Shown: positions 50,656 through 60,467 of the stretch, in pieces
Layout: each line of letters opens with the position of its first letter
Numbering within the stretch: the stretch's first letter is position 1
Source of the DNA: Deltaproteobacteria bacterium
Lineage (GTDB): Bacteria; Myxococcota_A; Polyangia; Haliangiales; Haliangiaceae
Assembly (NCBI GenBank): GCA_020630875.1
Contig: JAHDIH010000001.1
Location: forward strand, 620,001-684,000
Direction of reading: 5' to 3'
DNA length: 64,000 nt
Translations under genes and position numbers: made by a program
The notes under the pieces: generated by a model
What the model saw: the letters and a program-made list of their open reading frames with translations, nothing else
The model's database searches: none
What the model was told of the DNA's origin: nothing

Positions 50656-52611
50656 ATGTCTTCACCAGTGAAATCGACCTACCGAAAAGATATTGATGGA
50701 TTGAGAGCAATTGCTGTGCTTTCTGTCGTTGTTTTCCATTTGGATAAGTCTTGGCTTCCTGGAGGCTTTGCAGGGGTAGACGTTTTTTTCGTTATCTCAG
50801 GTTTCTTGATTACAGGGGTCATCCATCGAGATCTCGTTGCGCAAGAGTTCACGTTTCGCCGGTTCTATCGCAAGAGAATTCAAAGAATACTTCCTGTTCT
50901 AGCAGTGGTGATTTTGGTAACGTTAGTGGTTGGAAATTTCGTTCTTTTGCCAGGGGATTATACTCGTTTGGCGAAGTCGGGAGGGGCGGCTCAATTATCG
51001 TTTTCGAACATATATTTCGCCTATTTTCTCGACACCAGTTATTTCGCTGATGACGCAAACTTAGAGCCTTTGTTACACACTTGGTCGTTAGGAGTAGAAG
51101 AGCAATTTTACCTGTTTTTTCCTATTCTCATGTGGATCGGGTTGTATAAGTTGGGTTGGAAAAAAATTGTCTTTATCTTCACTGCAGGCTTTACCGTTTC
51201 TGTGGTTACGAGTCAGCTGTTGACCAAAGACAGTCCTATGGTTGCCTACTACATGCTGCATTCCAGAGCGTTTCAGTTACTTGCAGGAGGAGTTTGCTTC
51301 TACTTGCCGAGTTGGTTCACCGGAAAATCTCCTTGGCTGTCCGGGGGGACGGGTTTCCTGGGAATCGTTGGAATCTTTTTTGTCTTTTTTTTCTTAGATG
51401 AAAATCTCAGTTATCCTGGATACTTCGCTCTGCCAGTGACGATATCTACGATGTTGGTGATAATCTCAGGGAAGAGTGTGTCTGTTACCCACCGAGCTCT
51501 TGGCCTCCGTCTTCTTACCTCTGTAGGGCTGATTTCTTACTCCTTATATCTGTGGCATTGGCCAGTTCTAGCATTTGCGAGGTATTGTCTTGGTGAGTTA
51601 AGCAATACTCAAAAGTTTCTATCCCTCTTGCTGATGATTTTGTTGTCGATACTTTCTTATAAGTTTGTCGAACAACCTTGCAGGCACTATAAAACCTCGG
51701 TTATTCGGGCGTTCGTTTACTTCTTCGTTGTCCCTTCGTTCACAATACTTTTAACTTGCTCCGCCATTTATCTATCATCAGGTCTTGGTTCGTACTATTG
51801 GAGCCCTACATATTCAGACGAACTATCTTCTGTGAAAAATGAAGGGCAGGCAGCTTATGTCGCCCCATACGTTTGTCAGAAGAGTCAATTGTCTATAGCA
51901 GATACGATATCAAGAGAATGCATCCTTGGTGGACAGAACCCAAAGGTCTTACTTTGGGGGGACTCTCATGCTGCTCATTATGTCAGCATACTTAGTGAGT
52001 TCGCAGACGAATATAATTTTGGTTTCCGTAACTTTGAGCATAGCTCTTGTCCTCCTGTCCTAAGTACACCTGAGAAATACGCAACGTCCAAGTGGCGAGC
52101 GAGGTGTGAGAAAGGAGGCCTTGTTGCAAGGAGTGCGATGACAAGCTACGAATACGTTATTGTCGCGGCGGCATGGTCGGCCTATCATAAGGCCGACTCC
52201 ACATTCTACACCAATGTTGAGGCATCGCTACAGAATATGGTCGCGAACGGACAAAAGCTATTGGTGTTAGGCGACGTTCCATATTCTAAGAAGATTGATC
52301 GTAAGTGTTTACAGAAGAACCTGAAACTCCAATTTCTTGATTGCAAAAACAGAGCTACTACAGCAGTCGTGCAAACACAGAACGCTAACAAACGAATCAA
52401 AGAAATTGCCTTGAGGGTAGGGGCTGCCTACTTTGATCTAACGAGGTTCCTCTGCGACGGAAAAGGTTGTTCGAACTACTTTGGTGGTATTCCTGTCTAC
52501 TTCGATAGTAGCCATTTAAGTTTGGAGGGGGGCCACCTCATTGGTGAAGCGATTAAGTCTGACGAAGAGGTAAAAAGGATATTCTCTAGATTCTCGCGTC
52601 ATAAACAGTGA
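50656..52611 (+). CDS. OafA/YrhL-type acyltransferase with SGNH domain
   Basis: 651 residues. The N-terminal acyltransferase-3 domain (about 8-375, ten helices) carries KDIDGLRAIAVLSVVVFHL, GFAGVDVFFVISGFLITGVI, RRFYRKRIQRILPVLA and HTWSLGVEEQFYLFFPIL. The C-terminal SGNH hydrolase-like domain (about 400-640) has LLWGDSHAAHY (Ser) and VYFDSSHLSLEGG (Asp-His). Such proteins O-acetylate lipopolysaccharide, other polysaccharides or peptidoglycan from the inner membrane. The gene stands alone downstream of the tRNA-Leu duplication; accessory placement is likely. Confidence 0.92.
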   Translation: MSSPVKSTYRKDIDGLRAIAVLSVVVFHLDKSWLPGGFAGVDVFFVISGFLITGVIHRDLVAQEFTFRRFYRKRIQRILPVLAVVILVTLVVGNFVLLPGDYTRLAKSGGAAQLSFSNIYFAYFLDTSYFADDANLEPLLHTWSLGVEEQFYLFFPILMWIGLYKLGWKKIVFIFTAGFTVSVVTSQLLTKDSPMVAYYMLHSRAFQLLAGGVCFYLPSWFTGKSPWLSGGTGFLGIVGIFFVFFFLDENLSYPGYFALPVTISTMLVIISGKSVSVTHRALGLRLLTSVGLISYSLYLWHWPVLAFARYCLGELSNTQKFLSLLLMILLSILSYKFVEQPCRHYKTSVIRAFVYFFVVPSFTILLTCSAIYLSSGLGSYYWSPTYSDELSSVKNEGQAAYVAPYVCQKSQLSIADTISRECILGGQNPKVLLWGDSHAAHYVSILSEFADEYNFGFRNFEHSSCPPVLSTPEKYATSKWRARCEKGGLVARSAMTSYEYVIVAAAWSAYHKADSTFYTNVEASLQNMVANGQKLLVLGDVPYSKKIDRKCLQKNLKLQFLDCKNRATTAVVQTQNANKRIKEIALRVGAAYFDLTRFLCDGKGCSNYFGGIPVYFDSSHLSLEGGHLIGEAIKSDEEVKRIFSRFSRHKQ

Positions 52612-53064
52612 AGGACTGAGTGCCAAGATGCGTGCCGTTCCAAACCGCACTGCTTTGGTTGCCCTAAAGGAATGGTTGTCGTTTTCAGGAACTAAATCGT
52701 CCAAAGAAATTAACTGAGAGGTCTTCTCGAAATAAGGTGACTTTTTCACTAGGGCGGCGTCTCGAGGGCATGAGGGACACAAACGAGCTTGCGGGGGCCT
52801 CAATAGAAGAAGCGGTACTACGCTACCTACATGTGCCCCCTAATGAAAATATGCATTCGATACACTGTGAGGAATCTGACGACACCGCAGTTATCGTCAG
52901 CAGAATCACAAAGCAAACGCCTGACCTATCCTTGCATAGTAACTAAGACAGCGAAAATGCCTGGCCAGCTTGGGACTCGGCCGTTCTCGGTCATTCGCTG
53001 AGGCGCGTGGCTTTTGTGGCTCATGCGGTGATTCTCTCAGCCTTTTACGATAACGTTATGTCGT
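52612..53064. other. Intergenic stretch, no convincing gene
   Basis: 453 bases between two convergently independent envelope genes. Small open frames exist (for example 52628, MRAVPNRTALVALKEW; 52737-52946, 69 codons), but none has a proper ribosome-binding site or recognisable product. No repeat, RNA gene or terminator was seen. Confidence 0.5.
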
Positions 53065-55506
53065 ATGGGGGAGGCAGGACTACAGCGTCGTCGCGGTGAT
53101 GAGTCTTTCTTCGACCAAAAATCCCGCAAGAAAAAACGACGGGCTGACTTTTTTTCTGTTGCCTTAGCGTTGGTACTGCTATTCGTTATCACAAAGGTAT
53201 TTTTTATTGCGAACTTTGCTTGGCACGGAGAGCTGGGCAAAGTTTCATCAGTACGCGTGCTTTCGTGGTTTAGCCAGGACTGTTGGACAGCCCTTGGATG
53301 CGCAGTAATTTGCGTCGTGTTGGGATTTGTCGAGTCAGGACTAAACAACGCAATCGACACTAAGTTGAAGGTTCTTGCGAGTGGATTTTTGGTGATGGTT
53401 TGCATCGCTCATACCATGTCTACGTTTACGTACAATCTAATTGGGATGGCTCCGACGCAAAAACTGCTCAAGCAGTTGGGGGACGTTGATCAGGCCTCTG
53501 ACTCCTTACTTTCGCTTCTTTCGTTGAAGACGGTAGCGATACTTGTGGGATTTCTTGTGGTCGTTTTCGCGGTTCGTCATGTTAGCTTTCGGCGGTTTCA
53601 GAGGTCTCGAGTCGGGTTGCGTTCCTTTCTCGCCGTTGCTTTGGTGGTCGCAATGCTTTCTTTCTTTCCGCGTCGTGACTTTCTTGACCTCGATAGGAAC
53701 GGGATTTTTTCTTTTGTGAGCTCTGCTTTGGTTGACGAACCTACCGACCCGCTTGATGCTGACTCTTTGGATGGAAGTGAAATCGATCTTGCGAAGACGC
53801 TAGCTCCAATATTTGGAGTCGAAAGGCAAGTACCTCCGTCCGACTTTTCTCACTTGGCGCAATGGCGAGACAGCTTGAGAGAACAAGGGAAAGAGCCCAA
53901 CGTGGTTCTTGTTATTCTGGAGTCGACTTCGATTAATTACATGCATGTCACTGGAGGCGCCTATGAGAACACTCCTAATTTGACTAGGTTTGCTAAGAGC
54001 AGCCTGTTTTGGAAGCAGCACTACACTCATATTCCCCAAAGCATGCCTTCGATCTATTCAATCTTATGCTCGCAGTTTGGCGTCCCACTAGGTGATGTCA
54101 TTACTAGAGTGGCACCTCAGGTGAATTGTCAGTCGATATCGGAGGTCCTTAGCAAACGAGGCTATAAGTCCAGCTTGTGGCACTCCGGAAGGTTTTCCTT
54201 TTATTCCAAAGATAAGTTCTTCAAAAATAGAAATTACGAACCCTACATTGACGCAGTGACGATGCCAAATCGTAGCGAGCTAAGACAAAGTAGCTGGGGA
54301 ATAGAGGAGTCTGCCGCGGTGGATGAATTGGTGAAGTGGGCTGCCAAACAAACGCAACCTTTCTTTTCGACTTATATTCCAGTGTATCCACACCACCCGT
54401 ACCTTTTGCCAAAAGGAGAACCTCGAAAGTTTGGACTTGAGGGAGATAAAGGACTCTACATCGACGCAACCTATTACGTTGATCAAATGATGGGACGTCT
54501 TGTCAAGGGAATCGAAGATGCTGGACTCGCAGACGAGACACTTTTTGTGTTCGTTGGCGACCATGGCGAAGGATTTGGCGAGCATCAAAACAGCTACATA
54601 CACGGAGGGACCTTGTTCGAGGAAGGGATTAAGACTTTTACGATTTGGTACGCTCCTGGCGCGGTGTCTTCGAGCGTTTACAATGAATCTACTGCTCATA
54701 CTGATATCGCCCCCACACTGCTTGAGTTCCTAGGTTCGAAAAGGTCGAAACCTCACATGGGGCAGAGTAGAATGCACTCTTCGCCAAGTCGGCTGATTCC
54801 CATCTTCACCGATAATGCTTTTCGTTTTGTAGGTTTTTTGGACGGACAGTGGAAGTACTTCTACAATACGCATACGGACGGACACAGGTTCTTCGACTTG
54901 AACAGCGATCCCAAAGAGAAGCATAATCTTTCCTACAAATACGCGTCGAGAATGCCCGTGTACAAAGAGAGAGTCAGAAGGTTCATTGCTCAGCAGCGCT
55001 ATCATCAAAAACAGATGACCACCAAAGACAAGAGCAATATCGCAGCTTTGAAGAAGTCGCCTCCTGCAGCGACTAAACGTTGGGTTCCAAATTTTTCCAA
55101 TTGTAAGCTTGCTCCAGGGGCTGAAGTTTATGGTGACGGGAGCCACTTGCGGATGGTGCGGTGGGATGACGATGTGACCACCACATGCCGGTGGGACGTA
55201 AAAGAGGGAGAGAAACTTCAACTTTCAAAGCTCCTGGTTGGTGCGGTGGTGGCTCAAGAGGAGCTGTTTATCGATGCAAGCTTACAGTACTTTTCCGGAG
55301 AGAATAGAGAAGGACTAGGTTACTGCGAAAGGTACAGTAAGACTTGCGACATCACCGTCAATAGAATCGTAGAGGGGCCAGGTGTCGTGGAACTCGATCT
55401 TCGATTTTTTCACTATTCTGGAAAGAAAGTTCCATTAACCGCAGACCACTCTTATTGCATTCATGATGTCTGGCTCGAATACAGCGACCACGGATTGCCG
55501 AACTGA
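53065..55506 (+). CDS. LTA synthase-like sulfatase-fold membrane protein
   Basis: 813 residues: N-terminal membrane part with about five helices (to about 225), then an alkaline-phosphatase-superfamily sulfatase domain (about 280-640) with NVVLVILESTSINYMH (Thr/Ser nucleophile), YTHIPQSMPSIYSILC, and FVGDHGEGFGEH (metal site). A C-terminal beta-like domain (about 670-813) has four extra cysteines. Family members transfer phosphoglycerol or phosphoethanolamine to envelope glycans and lipids; the acceptor here is not evident. Divergent start options were not needed: ATG 53065 is the only sensible one. Confidence 0.87.
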   Translation: MGEAGLQRRRGDESFFDQKSRKKKRRADFFSVALALVLLFVITKVFFIANFAWHGELGKVSSVRVLSWFSQDCWTALGCAVICVVLGFVESGLNNAIDTKLKVLASGFLVMVCIAHTMSTFTYNLIGMAPTQKLLKQLGDVDQASDSLLSLLSLKTVAILVGFLVVVFAVRHVSFRRFQRSRVGLRSFLAVALVVAMLSFFPRRDFLDLDRNGIFSFVSSALVDEPTDPLDADSLDGSEIDLAKTLAPIFGVERQVPPSDFSHLAQWRDSLREQGKEPNVVLVILESTSINYMHVTGGAYENTPNLTRFAKSSLFWKQHYTHIPQSMPSIYSILCSQFGVPLGDVITRVAPQVNCQSISEVLSKRGYKSSLWHSGRFSFYSKDKFFKNRNYEPYIDAVTMPNRSELRQSSWGIEESAAVDELVKWAAKQTQPFFSTYIPVYPHHPYLLPKGEPRKFGLEGDKGLYIDATYYVDQMMGRLVKGIEDAGLADETLFVFVGDHGEGFGEHQNSYIHGGTLFEEGIKTFTIWYAPGAVSSSVYNESTAHTDIAPTLLEFLGSKRSKPHMGQSRMHSSPSRLIPIFTDNAFRFVGFLDGQWKYFYNTHTDGHRFFDLNSDPKEKHNLSYKYASRMPVYKERVRRFIAQQRYHQKQMTTKDKSNIAALKKSPPAATKRWVPNFSNCKLAPGAEVYGDGSHLRMVRWDDDVTTTCRWDVKEGEKLQLSKLLVGAVVAQEELFIDASLQYFSGENREGLGYCERYSKTCDITVNRIVEGPGVVELDLRFFHYSGKKVPLTADHSYCIHDVWLEYSDHGLPN

Positions 55507-55658
55507 CCTGAAAGCTACAATTCATCTCTGTTTATGTTGCAGCGGTATGAGAAGTGTTCTGTTTTCTCTTCTAGGTCAACAGATAATCGAGTCAGGGCAA
55601 ACGGCGTTTTGGGAGTGGTTGGTAAGGCGGAATTTAACTTGGTAATGTATAAACACCT

Positions 55659-55873
55659 ATGAGAATTTTCATTGTCGTTTTGGTAGGTATGTTTTGGGGG
55701 GGCGCTAAAAACGATGCAATCATATCATGAAGCCTAATGGCAAATCGGCGATTGCGAAGGCTTACTACGACGTGAACTGTGACGGCAAGGTTGGAGTTAC
55801 CTCTCTTTCGATTGGCCCTAACGCAGATGGAATAATGCAAATTGGTAAGTTGATTATTGAGCAAGAAGATTAG
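55659..55873 (+). pseudogene. Relic paralogue of the pilin-like lipoprotein
   Basis: ATG 55659 opens a signal-like MRIFIVVLVGMFWGG and stops at 55728; overlapping it, frame 55727-55873 reads MKPNGKSAIAKAYYDVNCDGKVG ... LSIGPNADGIMQIGKLIIEQED (abbreviated), which matches the end of the lipoprotein at 10520 (DVNCDGKIGRKSISVN, GLIVTEEDD). The middle is missing and a run of seven G (near 55694) lies at the junction. It is a deletion remnant, though the 48-residue tail could be expressed. Confidence 0.6.
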
Positions 55874-55907
55874 TTGCGAGTCCAATTTTTTCTGCTACGA
55901 GGCAAAG

Positions 55908-57017
55908 ATGAAGTCAATATTAGTAGCAAGTCTTGTTGCATCTGTCGGTCTCACGACGGGATGCAGTACGGTGAATTCTCTTCTCGGAAAGAAAGGGAAG
56001 TCACCTAGTTCGTCGAATACCACGAGTTCTTCCAATTCAAGCCCCTCTAGGAACGCTGGAGAAAACACAAATGGTGAACAAAGTCCTCCACCTGCGGCTC
56101 GTGAGTCGGTTCAAGCAAAGAAAACGCTCCCGCCGCTAAAGGATGAAGGTATCAGTAACGACACGCACAAGAAGTTCGCGGGGCAATTCTATTTCTCGAA
56201 AAAAGAGGTAGGGCACGAGCCATCTGCCACCGGTAGCGTCAAAAAGTTTACGGTTGGAAAAGACAAACTGCATTTCAGAGTTTTCTTGGCGAAGTCATGG
56301 GACAATGCCATGCGTGAAAATGGCTACGAATGCATGCATGGACAGGAAGATCCGAAGAGCTCCATTATGGTGAGTGTCAACGGAAACAAAGAAGTTCACC
56401 TGGACTGGAAGAAGTTGCATCCTAACAATTTTAAGAAATGGACCTCGTTTGTTCCTGCCAACTCAAGAAAGACTGTGTCTGGTCCTGTGAAAGACTTGCA
56501 AAGTCCTAGCTATCACTGGGCGAGCGAAGTTTTACCTCAGCTTAAAAAGGGGAAAAATACGTTAGAGTTCACCGCAAACGGTGTTTGTTTTGTAATGAAT
56601 CAAGGACAGAAATCGGTCCCTGTTGCTACGGGACAAATTGAAGTGATGCTTCCGTCGGAATCTGTACGAAAGAAATGGCTTCGCAAGAACTACAATCCAT
56701 TGAAGAAGGGAAAACTCAAAGTTAAACGTCTTAAGCAACAAGCGAAAAAAATTCTCGGTCAAAAGTGGCCCAACGAAACTGTGTTGGGGGCTATGATGCA
56801 ATCGGACAACTGGTACAAGGTGCGGCATAAATTGAGTGGCCGTGTCATCCGGAAAAACGCCACGGCCTGGGTAGTTGTTCGAAGAAATGATGAACCAAAC
56901 AAAGAGGCATGCCGAGTTTTCGAAGTCTTGTTTAACTCAGAGCCAGAAGGCGGTCCCTTGCGTTGGGGCGGAGTGGGGAGCAGTCACGCTTTCCCTTGTT
57001 CGCGGGCGCCAAAGTAA
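55908..57017 (+). CDS. Lipoprotein of unknown function, upstream of the Cys-His-Asp protein
   Basis: 369 residues from ATG 55908 (GAGG upstream); lipobox GLTTGC (Cys19), followed by a Ser/Asn-rich spacer of about 60 residues (SSSNTTSSSNSSPSRN). The mature domain (about 90-370) is mixed alpha-beta with many Lys (KKFTVGKDKLHFRVFLAKSW, LEFTANGVCFVMNQGQKSV, WVVVRRNDEPNKEACRVF). Probably exposed on the cell surface or in the periplasm. It ends 33 bases before the next gene on the same strand. The pairing suggests a lipoprotein partner or immunity-like role; no family was recognised. Confidence 0.72.
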   Translation: MKSILVASLVASVGLTTGCSTVNSLLGKKGKSPSSSNTTSSSNSSPSRNAGENTNGEQSPPPAARESVQAKKTLPPLKDEGISNDTHKKFAGQFYFSKKEVGHEPSATGSVKKFTVGKDKLHFRVFLAKSWDNAMRENGYECMHGQEDPKSSIMVSVNGNKEVHLDWKKLHPNNFKKWTSFVPANSRKTVSGPVKDLQSPSYHWASEVLPQLKKGKNTLEFTANGVCFVMNQGQKSVPVATGQIEVMLPSESVRKKWLRKNYNPLKKGKLKVKRLKQQAKKILGQKWPNETVLGAMMQSDNWYKVRHKLSGRVIRKNATAWVVVRRNDEPNKEACRVFEVLFNSEPEGGPLRWGGVGSSHAFPCSRAPK

Positions 57018-57050
57018 CCAAGTCACATTATACAATAGAGCAGTCACCAT

Positions 57051-57908
57051 ATGGTGGCTGCTTTTGCTAATTGGCCCCAACTAAACATTTTTACTCCGCA
57101 GGGAAGTTTTGAGACAAGACTGCCGTACAATGATGTTGTGACCCTTCTACAGGAAGAGCTTGCTCAAGCGAGCGCTGAGGACACTGAGTCCAAGGACTGG
57201 CCCAAGACCAAGCAAGTATCAGCTAAAGCCATGGCGCGGTTGAGCATGGCGCAAAATGCCATTGATTTTACCAAGCGCTCCATCAAACAGGCTGGCAATC
57301 AGAGGCCCGCATTAGATGATACGAACTTCAACTCCTATTATCGAATGAAGGTGGCACGAGGCAATCAATATTGGAAAGTTGACAAAGACGTCCGTGATCT
57401 TATCAGAAAAGATCCCGACGCCTTTAAAGCTGCTAAGGCACAAAAGGCACGAGGTGGAAACTGTGGAGAACATGCGCAGATTGCGTTTCAGTTTCTAAGG
57501 TCAAAGTATAAAGGAGAGACGATACACCTTGCGTCGCATAGCATGGACCACGCTTTTGCGCTGATTGGAAAGCTCTACGATATCAATACCAAAGAAATGG
57601 CTGTCGCGGATGCATGGCCGACTCATGGCAAGGCGGTGCTATGGGATGATTTCTTCGCCTATGATGACATGCCATTTGATAAAGTAACCCTTCGCAACTC
57701 GATGGTCGCGGATGGAAAGAATACCGCTGAGACCATAGCCGCAGGCATAAGTTTAAATGCAAGAGGCCGAAGAATGATTTCCCGAGAACACAGCGAAGAG
57801 CGGTCAGACAAAAAGATAGAGCAAGGAGAAGGACGATGGGTTTGGGACCAACCTGATACTTATCGTGACTCCCCGATTAACTATGAATTGAACGAACAAG
57901 AAGAATAG
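57051..57908 (+). CDS. Papain/transglutaminase-like Cys-His-Asp protein, possible effector
   Basis: 285 residues, no signal peptide. A C-terminal domain shows the ordered triad of papain-like/transglutaminase-like enzymes: GGNCGEHAQIAFQFLR (Cys138), MDHAFALIGKL (His167), VADAWPTHGKAVLW (Asp187), the spacing found in cysteine peptidase or deamidase domains of bacterial toxins and effectors. The first 90 residues are helical and polar (LLQEELAQASAEDTESKDWP), possibly a delivery or dimerisation part. The preceding lipoprotein gene may be functionally linked. The target is unknown, and toxicity is an inference from the domain type only. Confidence 0.6.
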   Translation: MVAAFANWPQLNIFTPQGSFETRLPYNDVVTLLQEELAQASAEDTESKDWPKTKQVSAKAMARLSMAQNAIDFTKRSIKQAGNQRPALDDTNFNSYYRMKVARGNQYWKVDKDVRDLIRKDPDAFKAAKAQKARGGNCGEHAQIAFQFLRSKYKGETIHLASHSMDHAFALIGKLYDINTKEMAVADAWPTHGKAVLWDDFFAYDDMPFDKVTLRNSMVADGKNTAETIAAGISLNARGRRMISREHSEERSDKKIEQGEGRWVWDQPDTYRDSPINYELNEQEE

Positions 57909-57938
57909 CTCTATGCCGCTGAAGTGTTAAAGTAAGCT

Positions 57939-58973
57939 GTGCTTTTGGCCGTAACAAAATATTTGCTCGCATTTGTTTTTCCGTTTGCCCATGCATTGGG
58001 GTTGTATTGGGGAGGGAGTAGTACTTGGCTAGCTGCTGGGTTGGCATTCATTGCGCTACCAGCGCTCGAGCTTGTTGTACGACCGAGCAAAGAAAACCAT
58101 GATGAAGCTTTAGAAAAGAGGGTCGCTAATTCGAGTGCGTTCTTGTGTCTCTTGTGGCTTGCTACCGTTATTGCAATGGTTACGTTTGCTCTCACGTTGG
58201 TGTGGGCAATGAAAGACCGAAGTACTTTTTCTTTGATTGGCGCTGCGGTATCCGCAGGTGTTGTTCAGTCGGTCATGGGACTAAACGTTGCGCATGAGTT
58301 AGGTCATCACAAACAACGTATCCATCGCGTCATGGCGCAAGTCGGGCTTTCCATTAGCATGTACCAACATTATAGTATCGACCACAATCGCGGTCATCAT
58401 AAGAACGTAGCAACGCCGTTGGACTTGTCTTCAGCTCCAAAGGGAATGTCGCTTCATCGATTCTTTGTTCGCTCCATAGTTGGTACGTTCCGGTCGGCAT
58501 ACAGAATCGAAGCGCTACGACTAAAAAAGGAGAGGAAGAAGGGGGGGGGCGCGCACAACGTTATTTGGCGATATTTGCTCTTTAACGCCTCCGCAGCTTT
58601 CTTCGTCGGTTGCGTTGTCGGACCGCTGTCGCTCGCGGTCTGGGGCGGAATAATACTCGTCTCGGTACTGATGCTGGAGTCCGTTAACTATATTGAGCAC
58701 TACGGGCTTCGGCGCAAAGAAGTCTCGCCAGGAAAGTACGAACGCGTAAAGCCACAGCACTCGTGGAGCTCCAATCATCAACTGGGGAGGGCGGTCATGT
58801 TTGAAGGCGCAAGGCATGCGGATCATCACTACCTAGCTTCTCGTCCCTATCAAATTTTGCGTCATCATGAAGCCGGGCCGCTAATGCCCACCGGTTATCC
58901 TGGGATGATGCTTCTAGCGCAATTTCCACCGCTGTGGTTTTACGTGATGAATAAACGACTGCCCAAAAGCTAG
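57939..58973 (+). CDS. alkB: Alkane 1-monooxygenase
   Basis: 344 residues of the membrane diiron hydroxylase family: six membrane helices and the histidine boxes HELGHHK, HNRGHHK and RHADHHY, plus NYIEHYGL, the AlkB hallmark. It hydroxylates terminal methyl groups of medium-chain alkanes using rubredoxin-delivered electrons. GTG 57939 is the start. No rubredoxin or regulator is in the window, and the flanking genes are unrelated, consistent with an accessory acquisition or use in a marine hydrocarbon-exposed niche. Confidence 0.94.
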   Translation: MLLAVTKYLLAFVFPFAHALGLYWGGSSTWLAAGLAFIALPALELVVRPSKENHDEALEKRVANSSAFLCLLWLATVIAMVTFALTLVWAMKDRSTFSLIGAAVSAGVVQSVMGLNVAHELGHHKQRIHRVMAQVGLSISMYQHYSIDHNRGHHKNVATPLDLSSAPKGMSLHRFFVRSIVGTFRSAYRIEALRLKKERKKGGGAHNVIWRYLLFNASAAFFVGCVVGPLSLAVWGGIILVSVLMLESVNYIEHYGLRRKEVSPGKYERVKPQHSWSSNHQLGRAVMFEGARHADHHYLASRPYQILRHHEAGPLMPTGYPGMMLLAQFPPLWFYVMNKRLPKS

Positions 58974-59654
58974 TCAGCGAGGTTGGCACGCGGTGATCCC
59001 ACCAGGCTCGGTAATGGCGCATTGTTGGTTGAGATCTTGCGGACAGTGTTGGTCGTGACGACAATCGGAGAATGCGTAGGTACAAGAGAATCTGTTGAAC
59101 AATCCGCTACAGCCATCGAAGAATGGGCTGCATTTTCCGTCAGGAAATTCACTGCAATCGGTGTCCAAGAGGCAGTCACCTGAGCGACAAACGTTAACAG
59201 GGGAAGCGAATGCGCCTGCCGGAAGACAAAAAGGGAATGGGCCTTCTGCGGTACAGTCGATATCTTGTTGGCATTCGTCCGCCAGACAACGATTAGTGGG
59301 GACAGTATTTTCCTGGCAATCTTGCACTTTAATGCATTTGGCAGGGGCTGCGCAGTCTGCACTTACGATGCATTCATCGGCTGCCGGGTTGCTCGCTGTT
59401 GTGGCTTCGCTAACGGCAGTCACGCAAGTCTTCCATCCTTCATTTTCACTTGTAGGAATGCTTAGGCAGCTAGCACCCAGGCAGTCTTGAGATTGCTCGC
59501 AGTCTTCAACCAGCGAAAGGTTGGGCCAAGGTGCGTCGATGGTAGGAGGAGCATCTACTGAGGTACTAGGCGGCTGACTTTCTCCTCTTCCACAAGCGGC
59601 GGTGGTAAGGAAGTATGCCAGCCACAATGTCGGTACTGTTAGTCTCTGTCTCAT
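58974..59654 (-). CDS. Cys-rich lipoprotein, DxDC-repeat family (paralogue 1)
   Basis: 226 residues from ATG 59654; lipobox LTTAAC. A spacer of Asp-Ala-Pro repeats (SVDAPPTIDAPWP) follows, then Cys pairs in the pattern ECxxDxDC and CxSGDCxxDTDC up to SCTYAFSDCR. About twenty-six cysteines imply many disulfides at the cell surface. The same architecture recurs in three other genes within 5 kb (59675, 61892, 63767). The longer frame to 59771 overlaps the neighbour and lacks a signal. Family known only as lineage-specific lipoproteins; function not established. Confidence 0.75.
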   Translation of the reverse strand: MRQRLTVPTLWLAYFLTTAACGRGESQPPSTSVDAPPTIDAPWPNLSLVEDCEQSQDCLGASCLSIPTSENEGWKTCVTAVSEATTASNPAADECIVSADCAAPAKCIKVQDCQENTVPTNRCLADECQQDIDCTAEGPFPFCLPAGAFASPVNVCRSGDCLLDTDCSEFPDGKCSPFFDGCSGLFNRFSCTYAFSDCRHDQHCPQDLNQQCAITEPGGITACQPR

Positions 59655-59674
59655 CTTTAATAGCCTTTCCCCGT

Positions 59675-60328
59675 TTAAGGAGCAGGTGGTTCCACTGGTT
59701 CGCACGCGGTATTGTTGGCTCCAGCTGGTACGCAAATACTTCCCACGTCGCAATCTTGAAGGATCCTGCAAGGGGAGTCGTCGTAGCTGCAGCTAAATGT
59801 GACGGTTGGGTCGCACAGTGAAGCATAGGGATGGCATTGTCCGCCAGCGCGGTTAGTACAATCCCCATCAACTCTACAGTTGCCGTAGGAACAAACGGCG
59901 GCCGGTTGTCCTAGTACTCCTGCGGGGATGCAAATGCCATTGGTACTTTGATTGCAGTCTGAGTCTTGTGTACATTCATCGGCCAGGCATCGGTTGATTG
60001 GACCCATTGTCCCTAGATGGTCGCACTGCTGAAAACAGGTTCCAGTAGGACAAGATGGCGTTGGGCACTCGTCGTTGGTATTACCGCTACTGGTATCTTG
60101 TGGGAGGAACTCGCCGCGGCATACTTTTCGCGAGCCAATGTCGACGCACTCGAGCAGTCCTATATCCATGCAGTTTTGATCCGTCTGGCAGTCCAACGGA
60201 TTGGGAACAACGATCGCAGCATCAGGTGCGAGATTGGCATCTGCGTTTGGTGCATCGACCCCACTTCTAGATTCTCCATCACTCCCACAACCAAGTAGTA
60301 AAACTAAGCACGCCCCCCAAATTCTCAT
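59675..60328 (-). CDS. Cys-rich lipoprotein, DxDC-repeat family (paralogue 2)
   Basis: 217 residues; lipobox LVLLLGC (Cys14). Asp-Ala spacer (GVDAPNADANLAPDAA), then the Cys framework CLADECTQDSDCN, GICIPAGVLGQP, CSYGNCRVDGDC and FSCSYDDSPCR. Thirteen or more positions align by eye with paralogues 1 and 3. It lies 20 bases upstream of paralogue 1 on the same strand, so they form a two-gene unit. Confidence 0.78.
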   Translation of the reverse strand: MRIWGACLVLLLGCGSDGESRSGVDAPNADANLAPDAAIVVPNPLDCQTDQNCMDIGLLECVDIGSRKVCRGEFLPQDTSSGNTNDECPTPSCPTGTCFQQCDHLGTMGPINRCLADECTQDSDCNQSTNGICIPAGVLGQPAAVCSYGNCRVDGDCTNRAGGQCHPYASLCDPTVTFSCSYDDSPCRILQDCDVGSICVPAGANNTACEPVEPPAP

Positions 60329-60467
60329 GTTAAGAGTCTAACAATAATTTTTGCGTAACTAGTAGTGGGGTTGTGGAGGACATAGATAGACATGGGCGGA
60401 AGTGTAAGTCACTGTAAACAATGATTTTTTTGGTGTTTTGGAGCACGAACTATGAGAAACTAGAAGT

